From NCBI RefSeq assembly GCF_000315445.1, contig NZ_JH992960.1, forward strand, positions 1 to 64,000: DNA of 64,000 nt, read 5' to 3'. Below the pieces are notes generated by a model. The model did no database searches, was not told where the DNA came from, and saw only the letters and a list, made by a program, of their open reading frames with translations. The stretch is from Alloiococcus otitis ATCC 51267 (GTDB lineage: Bacteria > Bacillota > Bacilli > Lactobacillales > Carnobacteriaceae_A). Below, piece by piece: positions 36,000-44,207 of the stretch; position 1 is the first letter of the stretch; each line of letters begins with the position of its first letter. The position numbers and the translations under genes were made by a program.

Positions 36000-36887
36000 T
36001 CAGGACTGCATATATTCCTCTGATTTTGGCAGGTAGGCTTCTTTTTCACGTTTGAGGGAGTCGACGATTTCTTTTCCATCTGTGTCAAACTGGACCATGG
36101 CGTAATAGGGGTCGTGGTAAAAAATAAACTTGCACTGGTTCTTGAAGCCGTAGTTGAGCCACTTTTCCTTGCCGGCGATCGAATCCATCGGGTAGTCATC
36201 CAGTCCTGGAACCCAAAGGGGATTGAGGTGGGCCAGGGTAATGAGCAAGTCGGCTAGGTGGAGAATTTCTTGGTCTCCCTGCTTGATAGACAGGATGGAA
36301 TGCCCTCTTGAGTGGCCTCCCGTGTGGTGGAGGGTCATGGCATCATTGAGGGCATGCTGGTCTGACCAGGTAGTTACTTGGTCTTGGACTGCTTGCCAGT
36401 TTTCCTTCTTATAGGTGCCTGCCGTTCTCTTGTTGGGGTGGCGGACTTCCTCCCATTCAATAGCATTGACATAGATAGTGGCATTCGGGAAGACTGGGAA
36501 CACTTGTCCATCTTTCAGCTCGGTTAGCCCCCCAGCATGGTCATCGTGCATGTGGGTTTGGATGATGACGTCAATGTCTTCTGGGGCAAGACCTTCTTGG
36601 GCCAGGCTATCAACCAGGCGCGAATCACTGTCTAAAACGGCAATTTTCTTGTCTTTCTCCCGCATTTTGGAAGTCCCATAAGACGTATCCACCAGGTAGT
36701 TTTTAGACTGGTATTGGATGAGGATGGGGTCAATCACTTCCGGAATTTCATTGTTGTCGTTGGCAGGCATTTTCCGGTTCCACAAGGCCTTGGGGACAGG
36801 GCCGAAGAGGGTGCCCCCGTCTCTAAAGGACCGGAGTGTGTCTAAGAAGGTTAGGGAGATAGGGCCAAACTGGTAATGGGTATTCAT
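36000..36887 (-). CDS. Metallo-beta-lactamase fold hydrolase, YtnP/lactonase-like
   Basis: This 295-residue enzyme has the zinc motif THMHDDHAGG near residue 115, TGGHSRGHS near 193, the bridging Asp in HLADLL and a late His in FIFYHDPYY. The N-terminal cap and motif order fit the YtnP / N-acyl-homoserine-lactonase group. ATG 36887 has AGGAG 8 bases upstream, so the frame from 36896 is not used. It stands alone between two terminators. Quorum-signal lactone hydrolysis is a family possibility, not shown; other lactones or esters may be the substrate. Confidence 0.85.
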   Translation of the reverse strand: MNTHYQFGPISLTFLDTLRSFRDGGTLFGPVPKALWNRKMPANDNNEIPEVIDPILIQYQSKNYLVDTSYGTSKMREKDKKIAVLDSDSRLVDSLAQEGLAPEDIDVIIQTHMHDDHAGGLTELKDGQVFPVFPNATIYVNAIEWEEVRHPNKRTAGTYKKENWQAVQDQVTTWSDQHALNDAMTLHHTGGHSRGHSILSIKQGDQEILHLADLLITLAHLNPLWVPGLDDYPMDSIAGKEKWLNYGFKNQCKFIFYHDPYYAMVQFDTDGKEIVDSLKREKEAYLPKSEEYMQS

Positions 36888-36966
36888 GGTTCTCACTCCT
36901 ATAGGGTGGCGATTTTAAAATTGTAAGCATTTTCAAAATAAAGGATAATACTGCCAATGTCAAGTG

Positions 36967-36997
36967 AAAAAACCTGGCCCCTAGCAGGGACCAGGTT
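36967..36997 (-). terminator. Terminator of the cardiolipin synthase gene
   Basis: On the minus strand AACCTGGTCCCT pairs with AGGGGCCAGGTT (one mismatch) and is followed by TTTT. It lies 220 bases beyond the stop; the stretch 36998-37218 has other GC-rich inverted repeats but no gene. Confidence 0.75.
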
Positions 36998-37218
36998 AGT
37001 ATATCGTTACTTTAGGAAAGGCATAGGCTAGACCAATGGTGGCAGACATTAGTTAAGAGAACTAAGACGAAATAGGCCAGGCTCAAACTAGCTGGCGAAC
37101 TAAGAAAAAATGGTCCAGGCCATAATCAGGCGGGCCATTTGGCAAACTTCATTTCTGCCAGTTGGCCTAGATAAGCAAGGTACAAAACTGCCGGGCCAAG
37201 GAAGAGGGGATAATTGGC

Positions 37219-38757
37219 CTACATCAGCGGAGCGAAAAATTGCAGGAAGCTCCGCATGATTTGTCGGGGAACCGAAATATCTTGGTTTTCTTCCAAGCTA
37301 ACTTGCCGGCAGATAGGGAAGAGGTTGTCAAAATCATTTTTCATATCGATAATACTTTGGGTATTGTAAAACAAAACGCCACATTCAAAAGAGTGGTGGA
37401 GGCTGCGGTAGTCGAAGTTGATGGTCCCGTTAATCGCAAAATCTTGGTCAATAATAATAACTTTTTCGTGGATAAAACCGGGCGCATACTCATAAATCTT
37501 GACACCAACTTCTAGCAACTTGTCGTAAAAAGACTGGGTGGTCTCAAAGACAATCTTCTTGTCCGGAATACCTGGGGTCACAATGCGGACATCTACCCCC
37601 GACAAGGCAGCATTCTCCAAGGCCGAATAGAGCTTTTGACTGAAGATAAGGTAAGGGGTTTTTAGGTAGATGGACTCCTTGGCATTGTAGATCAATTTCA
37701 AATACAAGCTCTCTGAAATTTGGATCCGGTTGGTGGGGTCATCGGCAAAGGGGTGGACATAGCCACCTGGTGTCACAACTTCATTGGCACTTTTATACTC
37801 ATCAGGGTGGAAGTCCCTGAAATCCTGGGTATCGTCATTCAAATAATCCCACAAAGACAGGAACATGGTGGTAAAGCCCCAAACGCCCTGGCCTTCTAGA
37901 CGGATACCGCCATCCTTCCAGTGGCCTGCTTTCTCAACCCGGTTGATATAGTTATCTCCTATATTCATGCCACCGGTGTAGCCAATCTTGCCATCAACCA
38001 CCATAATTTTGCGGTGGTCCCGGTAGTTGTATTGAAAAGTCAGCCGCCAATCCAAGGGGTTAAAAACCGAGGTCTTGATGCCTTTTTCATTTAAGTAGGA
38101 CACAAAGTTTTCATCGATCCGCAAAATATTCCCCACATCATCATACAAAAGTCGGATGTCAAGCCCTTCTTGGGCCTTGTCAAATAAGATTTCTAGGATT
38201 TCGTCCAACATGGTCCCTTTTTCCAATATGTAAAATTCCAAAAAAATATATTTTTTAGCCTGGCGCAGGTCTTCCTTCAAAGCTTCAAAGAGGTCCTCTC
38301 CTAGGGGCATATAGGTGGAGTGGGTCTTGTTGGAGGGCAAGACTTTAAAGGTTTTGGTGATAAAATTACTTAAGTGCTTGGCATCTGGGTCCATATCCGG
38401 ATAGTCTTCCAAGATATTGGGGTAGTCTTTTAAACTCAGGTCAACTTTTTTATTAATTTCAGTTAACTTCTCCTCGTAGCCATTCCATTGGGTTTGCTTC
38501 CTAAGAAAGAGATAGAGGATCCCCCCGAAGATGGGGAGGAAGAGGATGATAAAGATCCAAGACATTTTAAATTCCGGTTGGGTATCGTAATTGATAATGA
38601 TGGTGGCGAAAAACAGGGAAGAGATGGCGACGAGGGCCAGGTAGTTTTGGGCAGAGCTTGCCACCAATATACTAAAGAGGGCTAGTAGCCCAAGCTGCAA
38701 GAGGTAAAGCAAGCCAAGCCGGATAATTCGTTTTCGACCTAGTTTTGAAAATTGCAA
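37219..38757 (-). CDS. cls: Cardiolipin synthase
   Basis: This 512-residue membrane enzyme joins two phosphatidylglycerol molecules into cardiolipin. Two or three N-terminal helices (about residues 10-32, 36-57, 65-87) are followed by two phospholipase D domains. The first HKD motif is HRKIMVVDGKIGYTGG near residue 242, the second HEKVIIIDQDFAINGT near residue 424. Length and layout are typical of Firmicutes ClsA. It is divergent from mvaS. Confidence 0.95.
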   Translation of the reverse strand: MQFSKLGRKRIIRLGLLYLLQLGLLALFSILVASSAQNYLALVAISSLFFATIIINYDTQPEFKMSWIFIILFLPIFGGILYLFLRKQTQWNGYEEKLTEINKKVDLSLKDYPNILEDYPDMDPDAKHLSNFITKTFKVLPSNKTHSTYMPLGEDLFEALKEDLRQAKKYIFLEFYILEKGTMLDEILEILFDKAQEGLDIRLLYDDVGNILRIDENFVSYLNEKGIKTSVFNPLDWRLTFQYNYRDHRKIMVVDGKIGYTGGMNIGDNYINRVEKAGHWKDGGIRLEGQGVWGFTTMFLSLWDYLNDDTQDFRDFHPDEYKSANEVVTPGGYVHPFADDPTNRIQISESLYLKLIYNAKESIYLKTPYLIFSQKLYSALENAALSGVDVRIVTPGIPDKKIVFETTQSFYDKLLEVGVKIYEYAPGFIHEKVIIIDQDFAINGTINFDYRSLHHSFECGVLFYNTQSIIDMKNDFDNLFPICRQVSLEENQDISVPRQIMRSFLQFFAPLM

Positions 38758-38906
38758 AGGGTCACGTCCTTTAAGTTTTTAGTATAACTAGTATAGCACT
38801 ACTTTTAAGAATTCTTAATATTATTTGCTGATTTTAAAATCTTCTTAATATCGCTTGGCCCAAGACCGCTATAATAGTGGTAAGTGATTATTTTAGGAGG
38901 TTCAAT

Positions 38907-40079
38907 ATGCAAATAGGAATTGACAAGCTGGCTTTTGCGACTCCAACCAGGTACTTGGAAATGGCGAGTCTGGCCCAAGCCCGGTCCCAAGACCCTAATA
39001 AATATATCAAGGGGCTAGGCCAAGAAGCCATGGCTGTCCCTGAAGAAAGTGATGATGCCGTCAGCTTGGCGGCTAATGCCGGTAATTTAATCTTAAGTGA
39101 AGAAGACAAGGCTGCTATTGACATGGTGATAGTCGGTACCGAATCTGGGGTCGACCAGTCCAAGTCGGTGGCCAGCTGGGTTCATGACCTGCTGGGGATC
39201 AACCCCCATGCTAGAAGCCTGGAAATCAAGCAGGCCTGCTATGGGGCTACGGCTGGACTCAAACTGGCTGTGGCCCACCTAGCCTTAAACCCTGACTCCA
39301 AGGTTTTAGTAATCGGCTCAGACATAGCTAAGTACGGTTTGGAAACAGGGGGCGAGCCCACTCAAGGAGCTGGGGCGGTCGCCATCTTAGTCAACCGTGA
39401 CCCTGCTATTGCTGTGGTCAACAATGACAGTGCCATGCTGACCCAAAATATTGCAGACTTTTGGCGGCCCAACTACAGCGATTATGCCCATGTAGATGGT
39501 AAGTTTTCCAACCAGGCCTACTTGTCCAACCTGGCAGAAGTCTGGCGCCAGTATAAGATCAAAAACCAGCTGTCTGCTAAGGATTTCAAGGCTATGGTCT
39601 TCCACAGCCCCTATACCAAGATGGGGAAAAAGGCTTTACTCAAACTAGGAGATTTTGAAGACCAGGAAGAGATTGACCGTCTGCTAGCCTATTACGAGCC
39701 CGGTCGCTACTACAATAAGCGGGTCGGTAATATCTATACTGGCTCTCTTTACTTGAGTCTGATTTCCCTTTTAGACCAGGCAAGTGACCTGGAGGCTGGT
39801 GACCGGATTGGCCTCTACTCTTATGGTTCTGGGGCTGTTGGTGAGTTCTTTAGCATCCAGCTCCAGCCAGGCTACAAGGAAAGCTTACAAGAAGTTGACT
39901 TCGACCAGGTTGTCAACCAGCGTTCAGCATTAGAGATGGACAGCTACCAGGACTTGCTAACCTTTAGCCTGCCTCAAGATGGCCAAACTTACATGACAGA
40001 TAAAAGTAACCAGTTTCCAGGCCGTTTTGTTTTAGACCGGGTGGCTGATCACATCCGTTACTACCGGCGCTTGACTTAA
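38907..40079 (+). CDS. mvaS: Hydroxymethylglutaryl-CoA synthase
   Basis: This 390-residue enzyme condenses acetyl-CoA with acetoacetyl-CoA to HMG-CoA, the first committed step of the mevalonate pathway. It has the catalytic Glu region GLGQEAMAV, the nucleophilic Cys in EIKQACYGATAG near residue 111, the His in VFHSPYTKMGKKA near 233 and the late NIYTGSLYLS. AGGAGG at 38895-38900 decides ATG 38907; the longer frame from 38877 is not used. A -10 box TATAAT lies at about 38871-38876. mvaA faces it from the other strand. Confidence 0.97.
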   Translation: MQIGIDKLAFATPTRYLEMASLAQARSQDPNKYIKGLGQEAMAVPEESDDAVSLAANAGNLILSEEDKAAIDMVIVGTESGVDQSKSVASWVHDLLGINPHARSLEIKQACYGATAGLKLAVAHLALNPDSKVLVIGSDIAKYGLETGGEPTQGAGAVAILVNRDPAIAVVNNDSAMLTQNIADFWRPNYSDYAHVDGKFSNQAYLSNLAEVWRQYKIKNQLSAKDFKAMVFHSPYTKMGKKALLKLGDFEDQEEIDRLLAYYEPGRYYNKRVGNIYTGSLYLSLISLLDQASDLEAGDRIGLYSYGSGAVGEFFSIQLQPGYKESLQEVDFDQVVNQRSALEMDSYQDLLTFSLPQDGQTYMTDKSNQFPGRFVLDRVADHIRYYRRLT

Positions 40080-40181
40080 CATGGCTGGTGAAAGCTAGGA
40101 GGGGAGTAACTAGCTAAAAAAGAGGAAACGGTCAAGTCCTATTACTTGGAGCGGTGAAGGGACTGGACGATTTTAGTTTAG

Positions 40182-40395
40182 TTCTATAATTAAATTGTGA
40201 TTGTAGAATTTTTGCGCCGAAGTTCTACAATTGGACTGTGATTATAGAATATCTATTCCGAAGTTCTACAATTGGTCTGCGATTATAGAATTTCTGTTCA
40301 GAAGTTCTACAATTGGACTGCGATTATAGAATTTCTGTTCAGAAGTTCTACAATTGGACTGCGATTATAGAATTCCCAGTCCATAATTCTACAAT
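40182..40395. repeat. Palindrome array A, 41-bp period (five units and a half)
   Basis: Units start at 40182, 40223, 40264, 40305 and 40346, exactly 41 bases apart, with a final half unit at 40387. Each is a 27-base inverted repeat with arms TTCTACAAT...ATTATAGAA around a 9-base centre such as TGGACTGCG, followed by a 14-base spacer. In units 3 and 4 the spacer is itself nearly palindromic (TTCTGTTCAGAA). The arms mismatch at one position as C/A on the plus strand in units 2-5, which is a U-G pair in minus-strand RNA. The array lies in the 405-base gap between convergent mvaS and mvaA. Confidence 0.95.
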
Positions 40396-40430
40396 TATAA
40401 ATTTACAACTTTACACATGCATTAACAGAG

Positions 40431-40471
40431 GCACCAGACCCAGGTCAGACGACCTGGGTCTGGTGCTTTTG
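40431..40471 (+). terminator. Terminator between mvaS and mvaA
   Basis: GCACCAGACCCAGGTC and GACCTGGGTCTGGTGC form a perfect 16-bp stem around AGAC; TTTT follows on the plus strand. It lies after the palindrome array, so the mvaS transcript should include the array. Confidence 0.92.
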
Positions 40472-40484
40472 CTAGCTAGAAAAT

Positions 40485-41777
40485 TTAGTCTTCTTCCATG
40501 CTCTTGAGCAGGGCCCGGGCAGTTGCTAAATTCATTTGGTCTTGGTCAATTAAGCGGTCGGCCAGCTTTTGGATCTTGTCGCCCCGGGCCCCAGCGCTCA
40601 TGGCCAAAGACCTTGCCTGGAGGGACATGTGTCCTTCTTGGATGCCGGTTGTGACCAAGGCACGGAGGGCCGATAGGTTCTGGGCTAGCCCCACTGTTGC
40701 AATCAGCCGGGCTAATTCCCTAGCAGTGGGCTGTCCTAGGATTTGCTGACTGACTTGGGCTCCTGGGTGGGAGGCAATCGCTCCACCAACTGTGGCAATT
40801 GGCAAGGGCAGGGTAATGGTCCCATTTAACTGCCCGTCTTGGGTCTTTTCCCACTTGGACAAGGGGCGGTAGTGGCCAGTTATACTGGCGTAAGCATGGG
40901 CTCCTGCTTCAATTGCCCGCCAATCATTGCCACTAGCTAGGACCAGGCCGTCCACTCCGTTCATAATCCCCTTGTTGTGGGTGGCTGCTCGGTAGGGATC
41001 CAAGCAGGCATACTGGTAGGCCTGGATGATTTGGTCCCGGACTGCCTCTCCAGTCATGTCACCCTTGGCTAAAAATTTGGGCTCTACTTGGCAGGAAAGG
41101 CTGACAAGGGACTCAGTGGCCAGGTTAGATAAGATGGATATCAAGACCTGGCCGCTGGTTAGGCGGTCAATTTCAGGAGCCAGGGCTTCCAGCATGGTGT
41201 TGATAATGTTAGCCCCCATGGCTTCCTGGCAGTCAACAGTCAAGTAGACTGCCAGATAGCTTCCCATATCCTGGCCCAGGTCTGAGTCAAACTGTTTGAC
41301 TTGAATGCCTCGGGCCCCACCCCCTCTTTTACCAATAGAGGGATAGCTAGCATTGGCTAGGTCGATTAAGTCTTGCTGGTGGCTCAGGATTTTTCCCCGG
41401 TCCTGGCTAGGTTTTGTGCTTCCGGCTATGACCACTTGACCGATCATCAGCCGGTTTTCCTTGACTGTATGGAAACCACCGCTTTGGGCTACCATCTTGG
41501 CACCGTTGCTGGCAGCGGCAATGACAGAGGGCTCTTCAATAGCCATGGGAACCAGGTAGTTCTTGCCATCGAGTAGAAAGTGGAGAGCCAGCCCCATAGG
41601 GAGGGTATAGGTGCCGATGTAGTTTTCAATCATATGGTCGCCAGCTTCATGGGTCAAACCCAGTTCCCCTGACTGGAGTTTACCCGCCTGGTCAGGGTCA
41701 AGGTATTCGGCCTTTTCCAGAGCTTTGAGGCGCTGGCTGAGGCTTTGCTTGTAAAATTGCTTGAATAAGGGTGACAT
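40485..41777 (-). CDS. mvaA: Hydroxymethylglutaryl-CoA reductase, class II (degradative-type family)
   Basis: This 430-residue enzyme reduces HMG-CoA to mevalonate. The class II pattern is visible: ENYIGTYTLPMGLALHFL, catalytic Glu in AIEEPSVIAAAS near residue 82, MGANIINTMLEAL, catalytic Lys and Asp in THNKGIMNG and ASGNDWRAIEAGAHA near 266 and 282, and the late His in EGHMSLQAR near 378. GGAGGAG precedes ATG. It follows the VOC-protein gene after 14 bases and is probably cotranscribed with it. As in streptococci and enterococci, it supplies mevalonate for isoprenoids. Confidence 0.96.
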   Translation of the reverse strand: MSPLFKQFYKQSLSQRLKALEKAEYLDPDQAGKLQSGELGLTHEAGDHMIENYIGTYTLPMGLALHFLLDGKNYLVPMAIEEPSVIAAASNGAKMVAQSGGFHTVKENRLMIGQVVIAGSTKPSQDRGKILSHQQDLIDLANASYPSIGKRGGGARGIQVKQFDSDLGQDMGSYLAVYLTVDCQEAMGANIINTMLEALAPEIDRLTSGQVLISILSNLATESLVSLSCQVEPKFLAKGDMTGEAVRDQIIQAYQYACLDPYRAATHNKGIMNGVDGLVLASGNDWRAIEAGAHAYASITGHYRPLSKWEKTQDGQLNGTITLPLPIATVGGAIASHPGAQVSQQILGQPTARELARLIATVGLAQNLSALRALVTTGIQEGHMSLQARSLAMSAGARGDKIQKLADRLIDQDQMNLATARALLKSMEED

Positions 41778-41791
41778 AGACTCCTCCTTGC

Positions 41792-42661
41792 TTAGTTTAG
41801 CCTAGACCCACATTCAATGAGGATGACCAGGCCGTCCGGGTCGGTGACTTTGAAGCTGGTTGAACTGACTTGGTTTACTTCCCTTAAACCAGTTAGCCGG
41901 TCCAGTAATTGGTCAAAGGACTCTTTTTCGTCTATGACTAGGCTAAAGGAGCTTAAGCCGGGTTGGCCTGGTTCAAGTGGCTGGCATTTTTCAGTAGTGA
42001 AGGCATTGAGGGCTAGCTGGTGGTGGTAAAAGCCAGCAGCGAAAAACAGGACACCATCGCCATCGTATTTCAGGTCAAAACCAAGTTGGTCTTGGTAGAA
42101 GTGCCGTGACTGGTCTAAATCAGAAACCATCAAATGGATATGGCCGAGCCGGGTTCCCTCCGGCAAGCCGTCGTAAGCTTCAACATCCTTCTCATCCAAA
42201 ACCCCATTAACATCCAAGTCCTTGGTTTGGCTGGGGATGGACCCATCTTCTAAAACAGGCCACAGGTCAGGGTCCTTGTCCCGGCTCAGTTCAATGGTAT
42301 TGCCTTCTGGATCTTCTAGGTAGATGGATTCGCTGAAGCCTTGGTCAGAAGCCCCTTGAATGTCCATATTTTTCTGGGTAATCATGGTAAAGAGGATGTT
42401 GGCCAAGTCCCTTCTGCTGGGGAGGAGGATGGCAAAGTGGTAGAGACCAGGATGAGCCTGACTAGTTTTTTCTTTCTTACTTGCCCGAAGTTCTAGCATG
42501 GGTCGGTTTTCCTTGGCTAGGCCTAAGACAGCATGGGACCGTGAAGTATCTAGAACATCCAAGCCAATCTTAGTCTGGTAAAAAATCAGCATGGTCCACA
42601 AATTTTGGACATTTAAGACCAATTTACCCAAGTGGACCTGGGGGGTCAACTTAAACGACAT
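41792..42661 (-). CDS. VOC-family (glyoxalase/extradiol dioxygenase-like) protein, two domains
   Basis: This 289-residue protein has two VOC modules in tandem, like CatE-type catechol 2,3-dioxygenases. The N-terminal module contains VHLGKLVLNVQNL and IYLEDPEGNTIELSRD; the C-terminal one contains LGHIHLMVSDLDQSRHFYQD and KVTDPDGLVILIECGS. A His in each (HLGKL, HIHLMV) and Glu (IELSRD, LIECGS) could hold a metal. The actual substrate is unknown. ATG 42661 follows a weak AAAGG. It heads a probable two-gene unit with mvaA, though there is no obvious metabolic link. Confidence 0.85.
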   Translation of the reverse strand: MSFKLTPQVHLGKLVLNVQNLWTMLIFYQTKIGLDVLDTSRSHAVLGLAKENRPMLELRASKKEKTSQAHPGLYHFAILLPSRRDLANILFTMITQKNMDIQGASDQGFSESIYLEDPEGNTIELSRDKDPDLWPVLEDGSIPSQTKDLDVNGVLDEKDVEAYDGLPEGTRLGHIHLMVSDLDQSRHFYQDQLGFDLKYDGDGVLFFAAGFYHHQLALNAFTTEKCQPLEPGQPGLSSFSLVIDEKESFDQLLDRLTGLREVNQVSSTSFKVTDPDGLVILIECGSRLN

Positions 42662-42807
42662 CAATAATCAAACCTTTATAATAGATTAAGTTCATTATCT
42701 AATACCCTCCTGGTAAATGCAATCCTTCTTCTGACTTTAGCTTGGCCAGCTTGTTGAAAAGCTTTGAAAATTCTAGCTTAGAACAAAAATAAGTCCAGTC
42801 AATAAGC

Positions 42808-42836
42808 TTGAACCGACTAGGCAGTTTAGGTAAGAT
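42808..42836 (+). promoter_or_regulatory. Promoter of the ECF transporter operon
   Basis: TTGAAC (42808-42813), 17 bases, TAAGAT (42831-42836), upstream of a leader hairpin and the S-component gene. Confidence 0.55.
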
Positions 42837-42849
42837 ATTACAGTGAATA

Positions 42850-42883
42850 CTAGGAAAAAGCTCATTTTGGGCTTTTTTTCTAG
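42850..42883 (+). terminator. Terminator-like hairpin in the ECF operon leader
   Basis: CTAG-AAAAAGC pairs with GCTTTTT-CTAG with a run of seven Ts in the 3' arm. It lies between the promoter at 42808 and the first gene at 42920. It could attenuate the operon; no ligand-binding aptamer fits in the 14 bases before it. Confidence 0.5.
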
Positions 42884-42919
42884 TGACAAGTTCATATGTT
42901 AGAGGAGATGAAAGGATCC

Positions 42920-43519
42920 ATGAAGTTCCAACTCAAGACCCAGGATATTATTTTGACCTTGGCCTACACTGCCATCTACTTTTTGATCATTGCGGTGTCG
43001 GCTATGCTAACGGTCTTTTTAATTCCAGGTTATTCTTTTATTTTTATTCCCATTTTAATTGCCCTTTTGGCCGGTAGTGTTTACTACCTTTTGGCTTTAA
43101 AAGTTCCTAAATTTGGTGGCATTACCCTGATGGCCAGTGTTATTGGAGTCTTTTACTTAATTAGTGGCCGCTACCCCCTAGCAATTTTACTTAGCATTTT
43201 ATTTGGTTTGTTGGCAGACTGGATTGCCCAGAAAGGAAATTATCGCGATTCCAAGCTTCTCTTTATTTCTTACCTAGTCTTTACTTTTTCAAATATTGGT
43301 CCAGTCCTTCCCATCTTCGTCTTCCAATCTTCCTATACCGACCATATCGAAGGGACTGGCCAGAGTGTCAGCCAGGTTCAAAGGGTCTTTTCTTCGATTA
43401 ACTTTACTAGTGCCCTTATTGTCTTGCTTGCTTTGGTCATCGCGGGTATTATTGGGGCCTGGATCGGGCGAACCTTAATTAACAAACACTTTGTCCAGGA
43501 TGAAGCCAGTGGTAAGTAA
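42920..43519 (+). CDS. ECF transporter substrate-binding (S) component, MptD/Trep_Strep-like
   Basis: This 199-residue membrane protein has about five to six helices (near residues 10-35, 38-57, 65-85, 88-105, 115-135, 165-187) and the cytoplasmic motif GNYRDSKLLFISYLVFTFSNIGP, typical of small S subunits. AGAGGAG lies 12 bases before ATG 42920; ATG 42908 is too close to it. The T and ATPase subunits follow in an overlapping operon. This is a dedicated (group I-like) ECF system. The vitamin or cofactor it imports cannot be told from the sequence. Confidence 0.82.
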   Translation: MKFQLKTQDIILTLAYTAIYFLIIAVSAMLTVFLIPGYSFIFIPILIALLAGSVYYLLALKVPKFGGITLMASVIGVFYLISGRYPLAILLSILFGLLADWIAQKGNYRDSKLLFISYLVFTFSNIGPVLPIFVFQSSYTDHIEGTGQSVSQVQRVFSSINFTSALIVLLALVIAGIIGAWIGRTLINKHFVQDEASGK

Positions 43520-44207
43520 GCAACCGGCCATAGATTTAAGGACCAAGTTAATTTTCCTTTTGGCTACCCCACAACTGATCCTCTTTAACATCCCCTTTTG
43601 GATCGAAATAATCCTGGTCCTACTCTATCTTTCTCTCTTCCTGTTCTCAAGGGACTACAAATGGATCATTTTCTTCTTAGTGGTTTATAGCCTGCAAGTC
43701 TTGGTCTTTAACCTGCTTGGCCAAGTCAGCTTCCACCCTTTTCTCTTGTTTATCCTCTCTTTCTTGTCTATTGGTTTAAGGCAAATGATTTTAAGTATTA
43801 TTGCCGGGGCTTTTTTACTGAAAACGACCGCTATCAGTGAATGGACAGCCACCCTGACCAAGCTGAAAGCACCCAAGGGCCTTAAGATTGGGCTAGCAGT
43901 CTTGACCCGGTTTATCATCACTGTCATCCATGACTTTAACCGGATCCGGCAAGCCCTTTTGGTGCGGGGGATTGATTTTTCCCCCAAGCGGGTCCTAACC
44001 CACCCAGTCAATGCTTTTGAATACCTTATTATTCCTTTATTAATGAATACTTCTTTTACTGCCCGTGACTTGACCATTGCTGCCTTGACTAAGGGCTTGG
44101 ATAGTAAGGCGCAACAGACCAGCTACCGGACCTATACCTTGTCTGGTATTGACTATAGCTACTGGCTTGCCCTGGCCGTGGTAACGATTGGAGGGATACT
44201 AGCATGA
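43500..44207 (+). CDS. ECF transporter transmembrane (T) component
   Basis: This 235-residue protein has helices near residues 15-33, 38-60, 68-90, 95-115 and 210-232. It carries coupling-helix motifs with a short Ala-Arg-Gly type signature: RIRQALLVRGI near residue 150 and DLTIAALTKGLD near 195 (ARG/AxxKG-like). It overlaps the S-component gene by 20 bases if ATG 43500 is used; GTG 43509 is possible. The ATPase gene overlaps its end by 4 bases. It links the ATPases to the S component. Confidence 0.88.
   Translation: MKPVVSKQPAIDLRTKLIFLLATPQLILFNIPFWIEIILVLLYLSLFLFSRDYKWIIFFLVVYSLQVLVFNLLGQVSFHPFLLFILSFLSIGLRQMILSIIAGAFLLKTTAISEWTATLTKLKAPKGLKIGLAVLTRFIITVIHDFNRIRQALLVRGIDFSPKRVLTHPVNAFEYLIIPLLMNTSFTARDLTIAALTKGLDSKAQQTSYRTYTLSGIDYSYWLALAVVTIGGILA

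Noticed and set aside
40182-40395. Array A as a CRISPR array
   Set aside because: Repeats are palindromes with 14-base spacers that are partly conserved; real spacers are about 30 bases and unique, and no cas genes are present.
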